A stretch of 64,000 nucleotides of DNA from JALORV01 sp963775635 (GCA_963775635.1 CAVZJO010000002.1:62001-126000); one strand, 5' to 3'. Positions 1-9,935 are shown, counted from the first letter of the stretch. Notes: generated by a model from the letters alone, not told the origin. Program-made: numbers and translations.

Positions 1-1089
1 GCCGCGGCCCTCGAAATCGCTCAGCCGTGGCACATCGGGACGGCGATAGCGCGCGCCGCTGGCGATAACGACCGAGCGTGATCTGAGCTTGCGACCATCG
101 CTCAGCGTGACAGCAAGTTCGCCGATGCGCTCGGCATTCGTGCAGTCGAGCGCCACCGCCTGCGCCGGTATCAGGATCTCCGCGCCGAACTTCTGCGCCT
201 GCACGAATGCGCGGCCAGCAAGGGCGCCGCCGGAGATTCCGGTGGGAAAGCCGAGGTAGTTTTCGATGCGTGCGCTCGCGCCCGCCTGTCCGCCGTACGA
301 GCGGCAATCGAGCACGACGACGTGAAGTCCTTCGGATGCTGCGTAGACGGCGGTCGCCAGGCCGGCCGGCCCGGCGCCGACCACCGCGACGTCGAACAGC
401 TCTTGATGTTCGGCCGAATCGAGCATTCCGAGGCAGCGGGCCAGCGCGGCCTCCGACGGATTGATCAGCACGGTGCCGTTAGGGCAGAGGGCGAGGACGT
501 CCGCGGCTGTGGCGCCATACTGGGAGAGCAGGGCTGCAGTCGTCGCGTCCTGCGCGGCGTCCATCATCTGATGCGGGTGCGCGTTGCGCCGCAGAAAGGT
601 CTGCAAACGCATCACCTCCGGTGCGTTTGGGGTGCCGACCAGTACCGGCCCGCTGGCGGCAGATTCGATCAGCCCTACGCGCCGGAGTATCAGCGCGCGA
701 ACGATGCGCTCGCCGAGGTCAGCTTCGGCGATGATCAGCGCACGCAGTTGCTCGGGCGGTATCAACACCACCTCGACATCGTCGTCGGCGTAACCGTCAA
801 CTAGGGCGTGGCGGCCGGAGAGCTGCGCGATCTCCCCGGAAAACTGGCCGCGAGCATGCGTGGTGATTGGAACGACATGGCCCATTCCATCGCGTTGACT
901 GATGGACACGTGCCCCTTCAGCACCACGAACATGCCAGGACCGGGCTCGCCGGCCGCGAATAGCCGGTCGCCCTGCGAATAGCGGCGCAAGCTGCCGAAC
1001 TGGCTGACGCGCACGATTTCGGCTTCCGTCAGCGTCGGAAACATCTGATGCCGGCGGGCCCGCACCCCCGGCTCCGAGTCAGCCGGCAT
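1..1089 (-). CDS. Cyclic-nucleotide-binding, thioredoxin reductase-like FAD oxidoreductase (3' end outside window)
   Basis: The reading frame is open from an ATG at 1089 to the left edge of the window, so only the N-terminal ~363 residues are present. Residues ~17-135 form a cNMP/CRP-type beta-roll domain (FVVLKGHVSISQRDG, then GQFSGEIAQLSGR, the phosphate-cassette-like segment). After a linker of about 100 residues comes an FAD-binding Rossmann fold with a GAGPAGLA motif, then a GGQAG segment and the start of a thioredoxin-reductase-like core. Proteins of this architecture are annotated as fused cNMP-binding/thioredoxin-disulfide reductases. Whether the redox CxxC is present cannot be seen, because that part lies outside the window. 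A second in-frame ATG at 1044 (MFPTLTEAE) is an alternative start. Role: probably a ligand-gated flavin reductase; the substrate is unknown. Confidence 0.85.
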   Translation of the reverse strand, partial: MPADSEPGVRARRHQMFPTLTEAEIVRVSQFGSLRRYSQGDRLFAAGEPGPGMFVVLKGHVSISQRDGMGHVVPITTHARGQFSGEIAQLSGRHALVDGYADDDVEVVLIPPEQLRALIIAEADLGERIVRALILRRVGLIESAASGPVLVGTPNAPEVMRLQTFLRRNAHPHQMMDAAQDATTAALLSQYGATAADVLALCPNGTVLINPSEAALARCLGMLDSAEHQELFDVAVVGAGPAGLATAVYAASEGLHVVVLDCRSYGGQAGASARIENYLGFPTGISGGALAGRAFVQAQKFGAEILIPAQAVALDCTNAERIGELAVTLSDGRKLRSRSVVIASGARYRRPDVPRLSDFEGRG

Positions 1090-1266
1090 CGTCAATTTTG
1101 CGCGCGACGCTTGTGATCAGACATGGCCGTAATTATCTGTTGAAAGCTGCTGCATGGGTCGCAGCCGTGCATCGCCAGCGACTCTCCCATCGGTGGCTCG
1201 AGCCGGCGGGCGTCCCGGCCGATGTCCAGTGCGGGTAACTGCTAGGCTTTAGTGGCGCTTATCACC

Positions 1267-1357
1267 GCCGCGGTGGTGAAACTGGTAGACACAGCGGACT
1301 TAAAATCCGCCGCAAGCGAAAGCAGGCATGCCGGTTCGACTCCGGCCCGCGGCACCA
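1267..1357 (+). tRNA. tRNA-Leu (anticodon UAA)
   Basis: The acceptor stem GCCGCGG pairs perfectly with CCGCGGC and is followed by an encoded ACCA. The anticodon arm GCGGA-CTTAAAA-TCCGC places TAA in the anticodon, which reads UUA leucine codons. A long variable arm (GCAAGCGAAAGCAGGC region) marks it as a class II tRNA, as expected for leucine. The T arm GCCGG-TTCGACT-CCGGC is intact. The next gene starts 7 bp after the CCA, so the tRNA may be processed from a transcript that also carries the DUF1178 gene. Confidence 0.97.
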
Positions 1358-1364
1358 GACGACC

Positions 1365-1802
1365 ATGAAGGTATTCGACCTCAGTTGTGAAAACGAGCAT
1401 CCGTTCGAAGGCTGGTTTGCTTCGGGCGAGGAGTTCGATCGTCAGCTAGGAGGCGAGATGATCGAATGCCCGGTGTGCGGCAGCCACGCGGTGCGCAGGC
1501 TGCTGTCGGCGCCGCGACTGAACTTCGGCGCCCAAGCTCCGGAAGCTAAGCAGCCGGTGGCGATGACCAACGATGCCGCGATGCAGGCGATGCTGCTCCA
1601 AATGGCGCGCCATATCCAGGCGAATACCGAGGATGTCGGCGAGCGTTTCCCCGAAGAAGCGCGTCGCATTCACTACGATGAGGCGCCGAAGCGCTCGATC
1701 CGCGGCCTGGCGTCGCGTGAAGACGCCGCAGAGCTCGCCGACGAGGGAATCGAGGTGATGCAAGTCCCGTTTGGCAGCCTGCTGAAGAATCCCGTTCAGT
1801 AA
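1365..1802 (+). CDS. DUF1178 family protein
   Basis: A 145-residue protein beginning MKVFDLSCENEHPFEGWF, the usual N-terminus of DUF1178 proteins. It carries a CENEH element and a CPVCG cysteine pair (residues ~37-40), which together look like a small zinc-ribbon. The rest is polar, with a low-complexity linker (residues ~50-75) and a conserved tail of the type IRGLASREDAAELADEGI. No catalytic motif is visible and the function of the family is unknown. The ATG is 7 bp downstream of the tRNA-Leu CCA end, with no room for a separate promoter, so co-transcription with the tRNA is likely. Family assignment is firm; function is open. Confidence 0.9.
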   Translation: MKVFDLSCENEHPFEGWFASGEEFDRQLGGEMIECPVCGSHAVRRLLSAPRLNFGAQAPEAKQPVAMTNDAAMQAMLLQMARHIQANTEDVGERFPEEARRIHYDEAPKRSIRGLASREDAAELADEGIEVMQVPFGSLLKNPVQ

Positions 1803-1841
1803 GCTATCGATCGGCACGCGCTGCACCCTGGCAAGAGCCGG

Positions 1842-3128
1842 CTACAGCACCTCGTTGAACACGTAGTACATGTTGTCGATCAAGCGGTGACCCCACCCCC
1901 GCTTGCGCCAGTTCTCGAGCTTGATCTCGACGCAGCGGCGGGCGTACTTCTCGAAGATCGCGTCGAGCTGCTGCGCCGTGGCTTCGTCCTTGAAGCCAAG
2001 GGTGATCTCGTCGTTGGTTTCAAAGGAGCGGTCGTCGAAGTTGGTCGAGCCGACCGCGCACCACACGCCGTCGACCGTGATGACCTTCTGGTGGAGCAGC
2101 GTGTGGGGGTACTCGAACAGTCGCACACCACAGCGCAACAGCTTCTCGAAATTCCGGTGGCCCGCGTGCTGCACCATCGGATTGTCCGAGCCACTCGTCG
2201 ACGGCATCATCACGCGCACGTCGACGCCGCGTTTGACGGCCTCACCCATGGCGTCGATGGCGTCTGGTTCCGGGATGAAGTACGGGTTCTGAATCCAGAT
2301 CCGTTTGCGCGCGCAGCAGATGATGGCGTGGTGCAGGATCTTGACGGTCGGCGCGGATCCCTCGGGCTTGACGTAGGCGGCGTGCGCGGTGACCGTTCCC
2401 GCGTGCTTCAGTTGCGGGAACACATCGTCCCCCATGAACAGATCCCCGGTCTGGCCCACCCAGTTCTCGCTGAAGGCCGCCTGCACGCTGTGGACGATCG
2501 GTCCGCGCAAGCGGACGCTGATGTCGGCGTAGTGCTTCTTGTCCTCGGCGTCGCCCAGCCAGGAGTCCACGAAGCAATGGCCGCCGACGAAGGCGACCCG
2601 GCCGTCAATGACGATGAGCTTGCGGTGGTCCCGTTCGTTCCACACCCCGATATGGCGAAAGTGGAAGTCGTGGAACTTGGCGAGCTTGCATCCTGCCTCC
2701 GTCATCTGGCGGTGGGCTTCCTTGCCCATCCCTCGCGTACCGTTAGCGTCGAGCAGCACGCGGACGGTGACGCCCGCCCGCGCTTTCGCGCTCAGGGCGT
2801 CGGCGACGCGTCGGCCGAGGACACCGTCCTTCCAGAGGAACGTCTCGAAGTGCACCGAGCGCTCCGCGGACGCGATCTCGGCCAACAGCACTTCGAAGAA
2901 CGCGCCGTTCTCGAGCACCTCGACGCTGTTGCCCTCGGTGGTGCTGCCGAGCGTGAGGCCGGCGATGGAAGGGATCAGCGTGTCGACCGAGGCATCGCAA
3001 TCCACGCGCAGGTCTGGATTGCGATGTTGCTTGATCGACCAGATCACCACGATCAGAAAGACGACGACGCCGATCCCGATCAGAAGTGCCACGCCGGAAA
3101 GCGTCACGGTATCGCCGAGTCCGCTCAT
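1842..3128 (-). CDS. Cardiolipin synthase / phospholipase D family protein
   Basis: Membrane-anchored phosphatidyltransferase of the PLD superfamily, expected to make cardiolipin from phosphatidylglycerol (or PG plus PE). The N-terminus has one hydrophobic segment (GVALLIGIGVVVFLIVVIW), then two PLD domains. HKD motif 1 is HRKLIVIDGRVAFVGG and HKD motif 2 is HQKVITVDGVWCAVGSTNFD; both keep H, K and D, so catalysis is expected. The start at 3128 was chosen because GAGAGG lies just upstream. Longer in-frame starts at 3158 and 3203 would run into the divergent ybhP-like gene region. It is transcribed away from a second PLD-type synthase gene 0.9 kb away. ClsA- versus ClsC-type cannot be decided by eye. 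Confidence 0.88.
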   Translation of the reverse strand: MSGLGDTVTLSGVALLIGIGVVVFLIVVIWSIKQHRNPDLRVDCDASVDTLIPSIAGLTLGSTTEGNSVEVLENGAFFEVLLAEIASAERSVHFETFLWKDGVLGRRVADALSAKARAGVTVRVLLDANGTRGMGKEAHRQMTEAGCKLAKFHDFHFRHIGVWNERDHRKLIVIDGRVAFVGGHCFVDSWLGDAEDKKHYADISVRLRGPIVHSVQAAFSENWVGQTGDLFMGDDVFPQLKHAGTVTAHAAYVKPEGSAPTVKILHHAIICCARKRIWIQNPYFIPEPDAIDAMGEAVKRGVDVRVMMPSTSGSDNPMVQHAGHRNFEKLLRCGVRLFEYPHTLLHQKVITVDGVWCAVGSTNFDDRSFETNDEITLGFKDEATAQQLDAIFEKYARRCVEIKLENWRKRGWGHRLIDNMYYVFNEVL

Positions 3129-3233
3129 CTCGCCTCTCAGTAGTGTTAGACGGGCCATAGGGAAAGCATGAATTGGGCCTGGCACACGGAACGCTAGTTG
3201 CACCGAAACGCCTCATTGGCTTCAGGAGACGAC

Positions 3234-4019
3234 GTGGCGGCGAACCCTGGCGAAGCAGCTTCAAACGCTGAAGGCGGCGCTGGCGCCGACACGGCGGAGC
3301 GGCTGGCCTTGCGGATCCTGACGCTGAATGCGCACCAGGGGTTCAGTGTTCTGCGACGCCGCAATGTGTTATCGGAGATCCGCGACGAGCTGCGCGCCGA
3401 CGGCGCTCACCTGGTTTTCCTGCAGGAAGTTGGTGGCGCCGACGGAGAGGAGGTTTCGGCGCATCAGTATGAGGTCCTGGCCGATCAGGTGTGGGCGCAA
3501 CATGCCTATGGACGCAACGCGGTGACGACCGGCGGCCATCACGGCAACGCACTGCTGTCGAAATACCCGATTGTGGAATGGCAAAACGTCGATGTATCTG
3601 TCGGCGAGTCCGAGCCGCGTGGAATGCTGCATTGTGTGCTCGACGTCCCCCGCGCGCCGCGGTTGCACGCGGTATGCGTGCATCTCGGGCTGCGCGAATC
3701 GCACCGGCAGCGGCAGATCGAGTTTCTGCTGGATCTGATCGCGCGCACGATCCCGAGCGACGCGCCGCTGGTGATCGCTGGCGACTTCAACGACTGGCGC
3801 GAGCGCGCACATATGCAGCTACTGCGTGACTCCTCGCTGGAAGAGATTCACGCCGGCGCGAACGGACATCCGGCGCGCACATTTCCGGCACGCTGGCCGT
3901 TGCTGCGGCTCGATCGGATCTATGTCCGCAATCTGCGCCATCGGCCGTTGCACCTACCGCGGCGTCCGTGGGCGACCTTGTCAGATCACGCGCCGCTCGC
4001 CGGCGAGGTGCGAATGTGA
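3234..4019 (+). CDS. ybhP: Endonuclease/exonuclease/phosphatase family protein, YbhP-like
   Basis: A 261-residue member of the DNase I-like EEP fold. Characteristic motifs are in order: LTLNAHQG (metal/Asn), FLQEVGG (Glu), GDFNDW (Asp/Asn) and the C-terminal SDHAPL (Asp-His). The family hydrolyses phosphodiester or phosphate-ester bonds; the substrate of YbhP is not established. The GTG start at 3234 has AGGAG six bases upstream; a TTG at 3198 in the same frame is possible but has no such site. The stop codon overlaps the GTG of the next gene (GTGA), so the two are translationally coupled. The order EEP, ClsB, YbhN matches the ybhP-clsB-ybhN operon of E. coli, which points to a role in phospholipid metabolism. 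Confidence 0.85.
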   Translation: MAANPGEAASNAEGGAGADTAERLALRILTLNAHQGFSVLRRRNVLSEIRDELRADGAHLVFLQEVGGADGEEVSAHQYEVLADQVWAQHAYGRNAVTTGGHHGNALLSKYPIVEWQNVDVSVGESEPRGMLHCVLDVPRAPRLHAVCVHLGLRESHRQRQIEFLLDLIARTIPSDAPLVIAGDFNDWRERAHMQLLRDSSLEEIHAGANGHPARTFPARWPLLRLDRIYVRNLRHRPLHLPRRPWATLSDHAPLAGEVRM

Positions 4020-5278
4020 AGCTGAACGTCGAATGGATCAGCGGTAACCGCGTCCACTTGCTCGAAAACGGCGACACATATTTCCCAGCCGTCTTCGATG
4101 CGATCGATGCAGCCCAGCGAGAAATTCTGATCGAGACCTTCATCCTGTTTGAAGATCGCGTGGGTCGCGACTTGCAGCAGCACTTGATCAATGCCACCGC
4201 TCGTGGTGTCGAAGTTGACCTGACCGTCGACGGTTTCGGCTCGCCCGATCTTTCTAATGACTTCATCTCAACTTTGACCGACGCTGGCGTGCGGCTGCAT
4301 GTTTATGAGCCGACACCGCTCGTTCGCGAACTGAAGCCGCTGCGCCGGCTGCATCGCAAGATCATCGTCGTCGATGAGCGAGTCGCTTTCGTCGGTGGCA
4401 TCAACTTTTCCGAAGATCACTTGGAAAGTTTTGGCGCCAGGGCCAAGCAGGACTATGCCGTTCGCATCGAAGGTCCGGTGGTCGAACGCATCTATCGCTT
4501 CGCATGCCAGGCGTTGGCGCAGGTGCAGCGGCACCTAGAGATAGACCGCCCAGCGACGCACGAGGACGGTCAGATAGCAAGTCGGCTCGGCGCCTCCGAA
4601 CCGCAGCCGTTGCTGGGCAGGGCCGACGTGGCATTTGTCAGCCGCGATAACCGCCAGCACCGCACCGACATCGAGCGCGCCTATCGAATGGCCATCCGCA
4701 CCGCGCGCGATACCGTGTTGATCGCCAACGCGTATTTCTTTCCCGGTTACCGCTTGCTGCGGGACCTGCGGCGCGCCGCGTCCCGCGGCGTGACCGTGCA
4801 GCTGATGCTGCCGAAGGATCCCGACGTGCCGATCGCGCGGGTAGCCGCGCGATTGCTTTATGACAGTCTGATGAAGGATGGCGTGAGGATCCACGAATAC
4901 TGTCGCCGCGACATGCACTGCAAGGTGGCGGTAGTCGATGGCATCTGGACCACGGTTGGGTCTACCAATCTCGATCCGGTCAGCCTGTCGCTGAATCTGG
5001 AAGCCAATGTTCTGATCCGCGATGCCGAGTTCGCCTCCACGCTACAGCGTCGCCTGCAGCAGTTGATCGAACACGATTGCGAGCAACTGAAGCCCGACGT
5101 GCTGCCGCGGCTGACGATGTGGCGCTACATAACGGGATCTTTGGCGTATCACGTTTCGCGCGGGTTTCCGCGCTGGCTGCGCGTGCTGCCGTATTCGGGC
5201 TCGAGAGTCCGTTCTTTCGTTCGCGGACAGCGCATCGACACCACGACTGCATTCGATGCGTCGGCAAACAGCGACTGA
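4016..5278 (+). CDS. clsB: Cardiolipin synthase B
   Basis: A 420-residue PLD-superfamily enzyme close to E. coli ClsB. It opens with a sequence of the type WISGNRVHLLENGDTYFPA and has FEDRVGRDLQ and DGFGSPDLSNDF in the first domain. HKD 1 is HRKIIVVDERVAFVGGINFS and HKD 2 is HCKVAVVDGIWTTVGSTNLD, both complete. ClsB transfers phosphatidyl groups to make cardiolipin at the inner membrane. The GTG at 4016 was chosen because it overlaps the ybhP stop (GTGA) and aligns with the known N-terminus; an in-frame ATG at 3968 would add 16 residues inside ybhP. The ybhN-like gene follows 3 bp after the stop. Confidence 0.92.
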   Translation: MKLNVEWISGNRVHLLENGDTYFPAVFDAIDAAQREILIETFILFEDRVGRDLQQHLINATARGVEVDLTVDGFGSPDLSNDFISTLTDAGVRLHVYEPTPLVRELKPLRRLHRKIIVVDERVAFVGGINFSEDHLESFGARAKQDYAVRIEGPVVERIYRFACQALAQVQRHLEIDRPATHEDGQIASRLGASEPQPLLGRADVAFVSRDNRQHRTDIERAYRMAIRTARDTVLIANAYFFPGYRLLRDLRRAASRGVTVQLMLPKDPDVPIARVAARLLYDSLMKDGVRIHEYCRRDMHCKVAVVDGIWTTVGSTNLDPVSLSLNLEANVLIRDAEFASTLQRRLQQLIEHDCEQLKPDVLPRLTMWRYITGSLAYHVSRGFPRWLRVLPYSGSRVRSFVRGQRIDTTTAFDASANSD

Positions 5279-5281
5279 TTC

Positions 5282-6268
5282 ATGACGGGACGCTGGCGCC
5301 GCGCTTGGCCGCGCATCAAGCAAGCCCTGTGGATTGCCTTTGCGGTGGCCGTGCTCGGGCTGATCGGCTGGCGCGCGCGCGAGATCGACTGGAGCGAAGT
5401 GCTCACTGCTCTGCGCGCGCTGCCGCTGACGACCGTGGCGCTGGGCGCAGTGATAGCCGTCGCTGCGTACGCTGCCTACATCAGCTACGACCTCTTGGCC
5501 CGCCGCTATACCGGACACCGGCTCGGCGTGGGCCGGACGGCGGCGGTCGCAGGAGTCTGTTTCGCGTTCAACCTGAATCTCGGCGCCTGGGTCGGCGGCG
5601 TAGCACTGCGCTACCGGCTGTATGGCCGTTTCGGTCTGACCGCGTCGGTGATTACGCGCATCCTCGGCTTTAGCTTGCTGACGAACTGGATCGGCTACTC
5701 GGCGCTGGCGGGCGCTGCCTTCACCAGCGGCCTGGTCGATCTGCCCGATGACGCTCCAATCTCCACCGCGACACTGGGCGCGTTCGGCGCTGTCTTGCTG
5801 CTGGTCGTCGCCGCATATTTGGCGGCTTGTCGATGGTCGCGGCGGCGCCGCTGGAATGTGCGCGACCACCCGATCGAGCTGCCGCGGGCACGGATGGCGG
5901 TGCTGCAGATCATGGCATCAGTGACACACTGGTCGCTGGTCGCGGCTGTGCTGTACGTGTTGCTGCAGGGCAAAGTCGGGTTCGTTACGGTGCTCGGCGC
6001 GCTGCTTGTAAGCAGCGTAGCCGGCGTGATCACACATATCCCCGCCGGACTCGGTGTCCTGGAGGCTGTCTTTCTGTCATTGTTGGCCGGCGCGCATCCG
6101 GTCAATCAACTGCTGGCGGCGCTGCTTGCATACCGAGCGGTGTTCTACCTGGGGCCGCTGATAATCGCCGGCTTCGCTTATCTCGCGCTCGAATTCGCGG
6201 CGCGCCGCCTTAGCGCCTCGCGTACTGCTGTGCGCCGAACAGGACCTCGCGCGCCTTGTCGTCGGTGA
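5282..6268 (+). CDS. ybhN: Integral membrane protein, YbhN / UPF0104 (lysylphosphatidylglycerol synthase TM-like)
   Basis: A 328-residue polytopic membrane protein with about eight hydrophobic segments, of the UPF0104 family related to the flippase domain of MprF. Visible family marks are FNLNLGAWVGGVALRYRLY in the middle and HIPAGLGVLEAVFL near the C-terminus. It follows clsB by 3 bp and completes the ybhP-clsB-ybhN set, so a role in handling anionic phospholipids is plausible but unproven. The last 59 bp overlap, in antisense, the 3' end of the GST gene on the other strand. The extreme C-terminus (SRTAVRRTGPRAPCRR) lies in this overlap and is low complexity. Confidence 0.87.
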   Translation: MTGRWRRAWPRIKQALWIAFAVAVLGLIGWRAREIDWSEVLTALRALPLTTVALGAVIAVAAYAAYISYDLLARRYTGHRLGVGRTAAVAGVCFAFNLNLGAWVGGVALRYRLYGRFGLTASVITRILGFSLLTNWIGYSALAGAAFTSGLVDLPDDAPISTATLGAFGAVLLLVVAAYLAACRWSRRRRWNVRDHPIELPRARMAVLQIMASVTHWSLVAAVLYVLLQGKVGFVTVLGALLVSSVAGVITHIPAGLGVLEAVFLSLLAGAHPVNQLLAALLAYRAVFYLGPLIIAGFAYLALEFAARRLSASRTAVRRTGPRAPCRR

Positions 6269-6899
6269 TCGGCTTCCTGCGGTCCGCCAGGATCTGGACG
6301 CCGCGCTGCACTGCCGGTCGCGAGGCGACCGCGTCGAACCAGCGTTTGAAGTTCGGATACTCGGCGAGGTCGACGCCCTGGTTCGCATGCGAACGCGTCC
6401 ACGGGAAAATGGCAATGTCGGCGATCGTGTAGGTGCCGGCAAAGTACTCGACCTCGCCGAGTCTGCGGTCCATCACGCCGTACAGGCGCTTGGCCTCGTT
6501 GGTGTAGCGATTGATCGCGTAGTCGATCTTTTCCGGCGCGTACAGGCGGAAATGATGTGCCTGTCCGAGCATCGGACCGACGCTGCCCATCTGAAACATC
6601 AACCATTGCAGCGCGGCGTACTTGCCGCGCACGTCCTTCGGCAAAAACTTGCCCGTCTTGCCGGCGAGATAAACCAGGATGGCTCCGGACTCGAAAAGCG
6701 AGATCGGCTTTCCGTCGGGACCCTCGGGATCGACGATGGCCGGGATCTTGTTGTTGGGACTGATCGCCAGGAATGTGCGCTTGAACTGGTCACCGGCGCC
6801 GATGTCGATCGCGTGCGCCGCATACGGCAGCCCGCATTCCTCCAGCATGATGTGGACCTTGTGGCCGTTCGGGGTCGGCCAGCTGTAGACGTCGATCAT
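6210..6899 (-). CDS. Glutathione S-transferase family protein (YfcG/YghU-like disulfide reductase)
   Basis: A 229-residue protein with an N-terminal thioredoxin-like domain and a helical C-terminal domain. The start WPTPNGHKVHIMLEE, followed by SPNNKIPAIVD and LFESGAILVYLA, is the pattern of the YfcG/YghU (Nu-class) subgroup. Members of that group bind two glutathiones and reduce disulfides, rather than conjugating electrophiles. The C-terminal domain has the FAGTYTIADIAIFPW N-capping segment typical of GSTs. It lies 22 bp downstream of the acyl-CoA dehydrogenase gene and is probably in the same transcript. Its 3' end overlaps ybhN in antisense by 59 bp. Confidence 0.9.
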   Translation of the reverse strand: MIDVYSWPTPNGHKVHIMLEECGLPYAAHAIDIGAGDQFKRTFLAISPNNKIPAIVDPEGPDGKPISLFESGAILVYLAGKTGKFLPKDVRGKYAALQWLMFQMGSVGPMLGQAHHFRLYAPEKIDYAINRYTNEAKRLYGVMDRRLGEVEYFAGTYTIADIAIFPWTRSHANQGVDLAEYPNFKRWFDAVASRPAVQRGVQILADRRKPITDDKAREVLFGAQQYARR

Positions 6900-6921
6900 G
6901 GTTTGACTCGATGCGGGTTCG

Positions 6922-8154
<1,233 letters not shown>

Positions 8155-8239
8155 GATGGTGGCCTCCGACGGATCAGGATAGCGCAGCGCGGTTGTCCGG
8201 TTTCGCACCTCCTTGTAGAGTTTGACTCGAGGAGGCGAG

Positions 8240-9220
8240 ATGAAGGCGATTCAGTGCGTCGAATGGGGTCTGCCTGACCGGCTGGTGCTGGCGGAGGTTG
8301 CGCTGCCCGAGCCCAGGGTCGGCGAGGTGAGGGTCAGGGTCGAGGCAGCGGGAGTCAATTTTCCCGATGCGCTGATCGTGCAGAAGAAATACCAGGTGCA
8401 ACCGCCGCTGCCCTTCATTCCGGGCACCGAAGTCGCCGGAACGGTCGATGCGGTCGGCGAGGGCGTGCGGCACCTGAAACCCGGCGACCGAGTCGGCGCT
8501 TTCGTCGGGCTTGGCGGGTTCGCCGAGTTCGTGTGCGCACCCGCCGCGATGACCGTACCGCTGCCGCCGGGAGTTTCCGCGGAGCACGCCGCGGCGTTCA
8601 CGCTTACCTATGCGACGTCCCACCATGCGCTGTTCGATCGCGGGCAATTGAGAGCCGGCGAAACGCTGGCGGTGCTCGGCGCCGGCGGCGGAGTCGGGTT
8701 GGCCGCCGTCGAACTCGGCAAGATCGCCGGGGCCCGGGTGATCGCGGTCGCGTCGAGCGCCGACAAACTCGCAGCAGCTCGCGAGCATGGCGCCGACGAG
8801 ACGATCAACTACGCTGTCAATGATCTGCGCGAAGCGCTGAAGACGGCCACCGATGGCAAGGGTGTTGATGTCATCTACGACCCGGTCGGCGGCAAGTACA
8901 CCGAGGCGGCGCTGCGCGGCCTCGCCTGGCGCGGCCGCCTGCTGGTCGTCGGGTTCGCCGACGGCACGATTCCGCAGATCCCGGCCAACCAGCTGCTGAT
9001 CAAAGGAACCTCCGCGGTCGGTGTGTTCTGGGGCGAGTTCGCGCGACGCGAACCTGAGGCCAACCTCGCGATGCTGAAGGAGCTATTTGCCTGGCTGGCA
9101 CAGGGCAGGCTCAAGCCGCACGTGTCGAAGACATATCCGCTCGCGCAGACCCCGCAGGCACTCGACGCGCTGCTGGCACGCACCGCGGTGGGCAAGCTGG
9201 TGATCACGCCGCAGGCTTGA
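8240..9220 (+). CDS. NADPH:quinone oxidoreductase-type zinc-free MDR family protein
   Basis: A 326-residue medium-chain dehydrogenase/reductase of the quinone oxidoreductase group. It has the N-terminal catalytic fold (PFIPGTEVAGTVDAVGEGV and KPGDRVGAFVG) and then an NADPH-binding Rossmann fold with VLGAGGGVGLAAVELGK. The structural and catalytic zinc cysteine clusters of alcohol dehydrogenases are absent. RLLVVGFADGTIPQIPANQLL and the GVFWGEF segment are common in enzymes annotated as NADPH:quinone or enoyl reductases. The ATG at 8240 has GGAGG five bases upstream. The gene is divergent from the acyl-CoA dehydrogenase gene, with about 85 bp between them, suggesting a shared regulatory region. 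The natural substrate is unknown. Confidence 0.88.
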   Translation: MKAIQCVEWGLPDRLVLAEVALPEPRVGEVRVRVEAAGVNFPDALIVQKKYQVQPPLPFIPGTEVAGTVDAVGEGVRHLKPGDRVGAFVGLGGFAEFVCAPAAMTVPLPPGVSAEHAAAFTLTYATSHHALFDRGQLRAGETLAVLGAGGGVGLAAVELGKIAGARVIAVASSADKLAAAREHGADETINYAVNDLREALKTATDGKGVDVIYDPVGGKYTEAALRGLAWRGRLLVVGFADGTIPQIPANQLLIKGTSAVGVFWGEFARREPEANLAMLKELFAWLAQGRLKPHVSKTYPLAQTPQALDALLARTAVGKLVITPQA

Positions 9221-9327
9221 CATATGGTGAGGCGCGGTTCTGGCGCGATCGTTACGATGGTGGCTGGCTGCGCGTGCTGAAGCGTTACGCGGATGCCCGA
9301 GGACGAACTGAGCACAGGAGAACGACG

Positions 9328-9909
9328 ATGTTCCGCACTGTGGCTTCCCGACTTACGATGCTGTTGGCCGCTGCCGTTGCTTGTTGCACCGCCATCGCGG
9401 CCGAGCGCGCAATCGAGAAGTCGGTCGTCGTCGATGCGACGATCGATCAGGTATGGGACAGCTGGACCACGCGCGAGGGCATCATCGCGTTCTTCGCGCC
9501 CGACGCGAAGGTCGAGCCGCGCGTGGGCGGCGCATTCCAAATCTACTTCGATCCGCTCGCCGAGCCTGGGCTGAAGGGTGCCGACGACATGCGCTACATG
9601 GCACTGCAGCCGAAGAAGATGATCTCGTTCGACTGGAACTCGCCACCGAGCCTGCCCGAGGTACGCGGCGAGCGCACCTTTGTTATCGTCCGGTTCGAGG
9701 CAGCGTCCGAGAAGCAGACCCGCGTCAGTGTCCACCACACGGGTTGGGGTGATGGTGGGCAGTGGGACAAGTCCTATGCCTACTTCGAACGGGCCTGGGC
9801 CAACGTACTGGCGAATCTGCAGAAGCGGTGGACCAGCGGGCCAGTGGACTGGACTGAGTGGATGACCCAGTTGCGCAAGATGCGCGAACAGGCGGCGCCG
9901 AAGAAATAG
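9328..9909 (+). CDS. Exported SRPBCC-domain protein (AHSA1-like)
   Basis: A 193-residue protein. The N-terminus is a signal peptide (MFRTVASRLTMLLAAAVACC, probable cleavage near residue 24), followed by a START/Bet v1-like SRPBCC fold. Family marks are VDATIDQVWDSWTTREGI, PRVGGAFQIYFDP and the terminal helix with WTSGPVDWTEWM. This fold makes a hydrophobic cavity for small ligands; no ligand can be assigned. The ATG at 9328 is supported by AGGAG eight bases upstream. A longer frame back to 9217 is not used, because it would skip the signal peptide and lacks a ribosome-binding site. The pirin gene follows after 26 bp and may be co-transcribed. Confidence 0.82.
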   Translation: MFRTVASRLTMLLAAAVACCTAIAAERAIEKSVVVDATIDQVWDSWTTREGIIAFFAPDAKVEPRVGGAFQIYFDPLAEPGLKGADDMRYMALQPKKMISFDWNSPPSLPEVRGERTFVIVRFEAASEKQTRVSVHHTGWGDGGQWDKSYAYFERAWANVLANLQKRWTSGPVDWTEWMTQLRKMREQAAPKK

Positions 9910-9935
9910 GTTGAAGTACGGTCCGCCACACTGCC

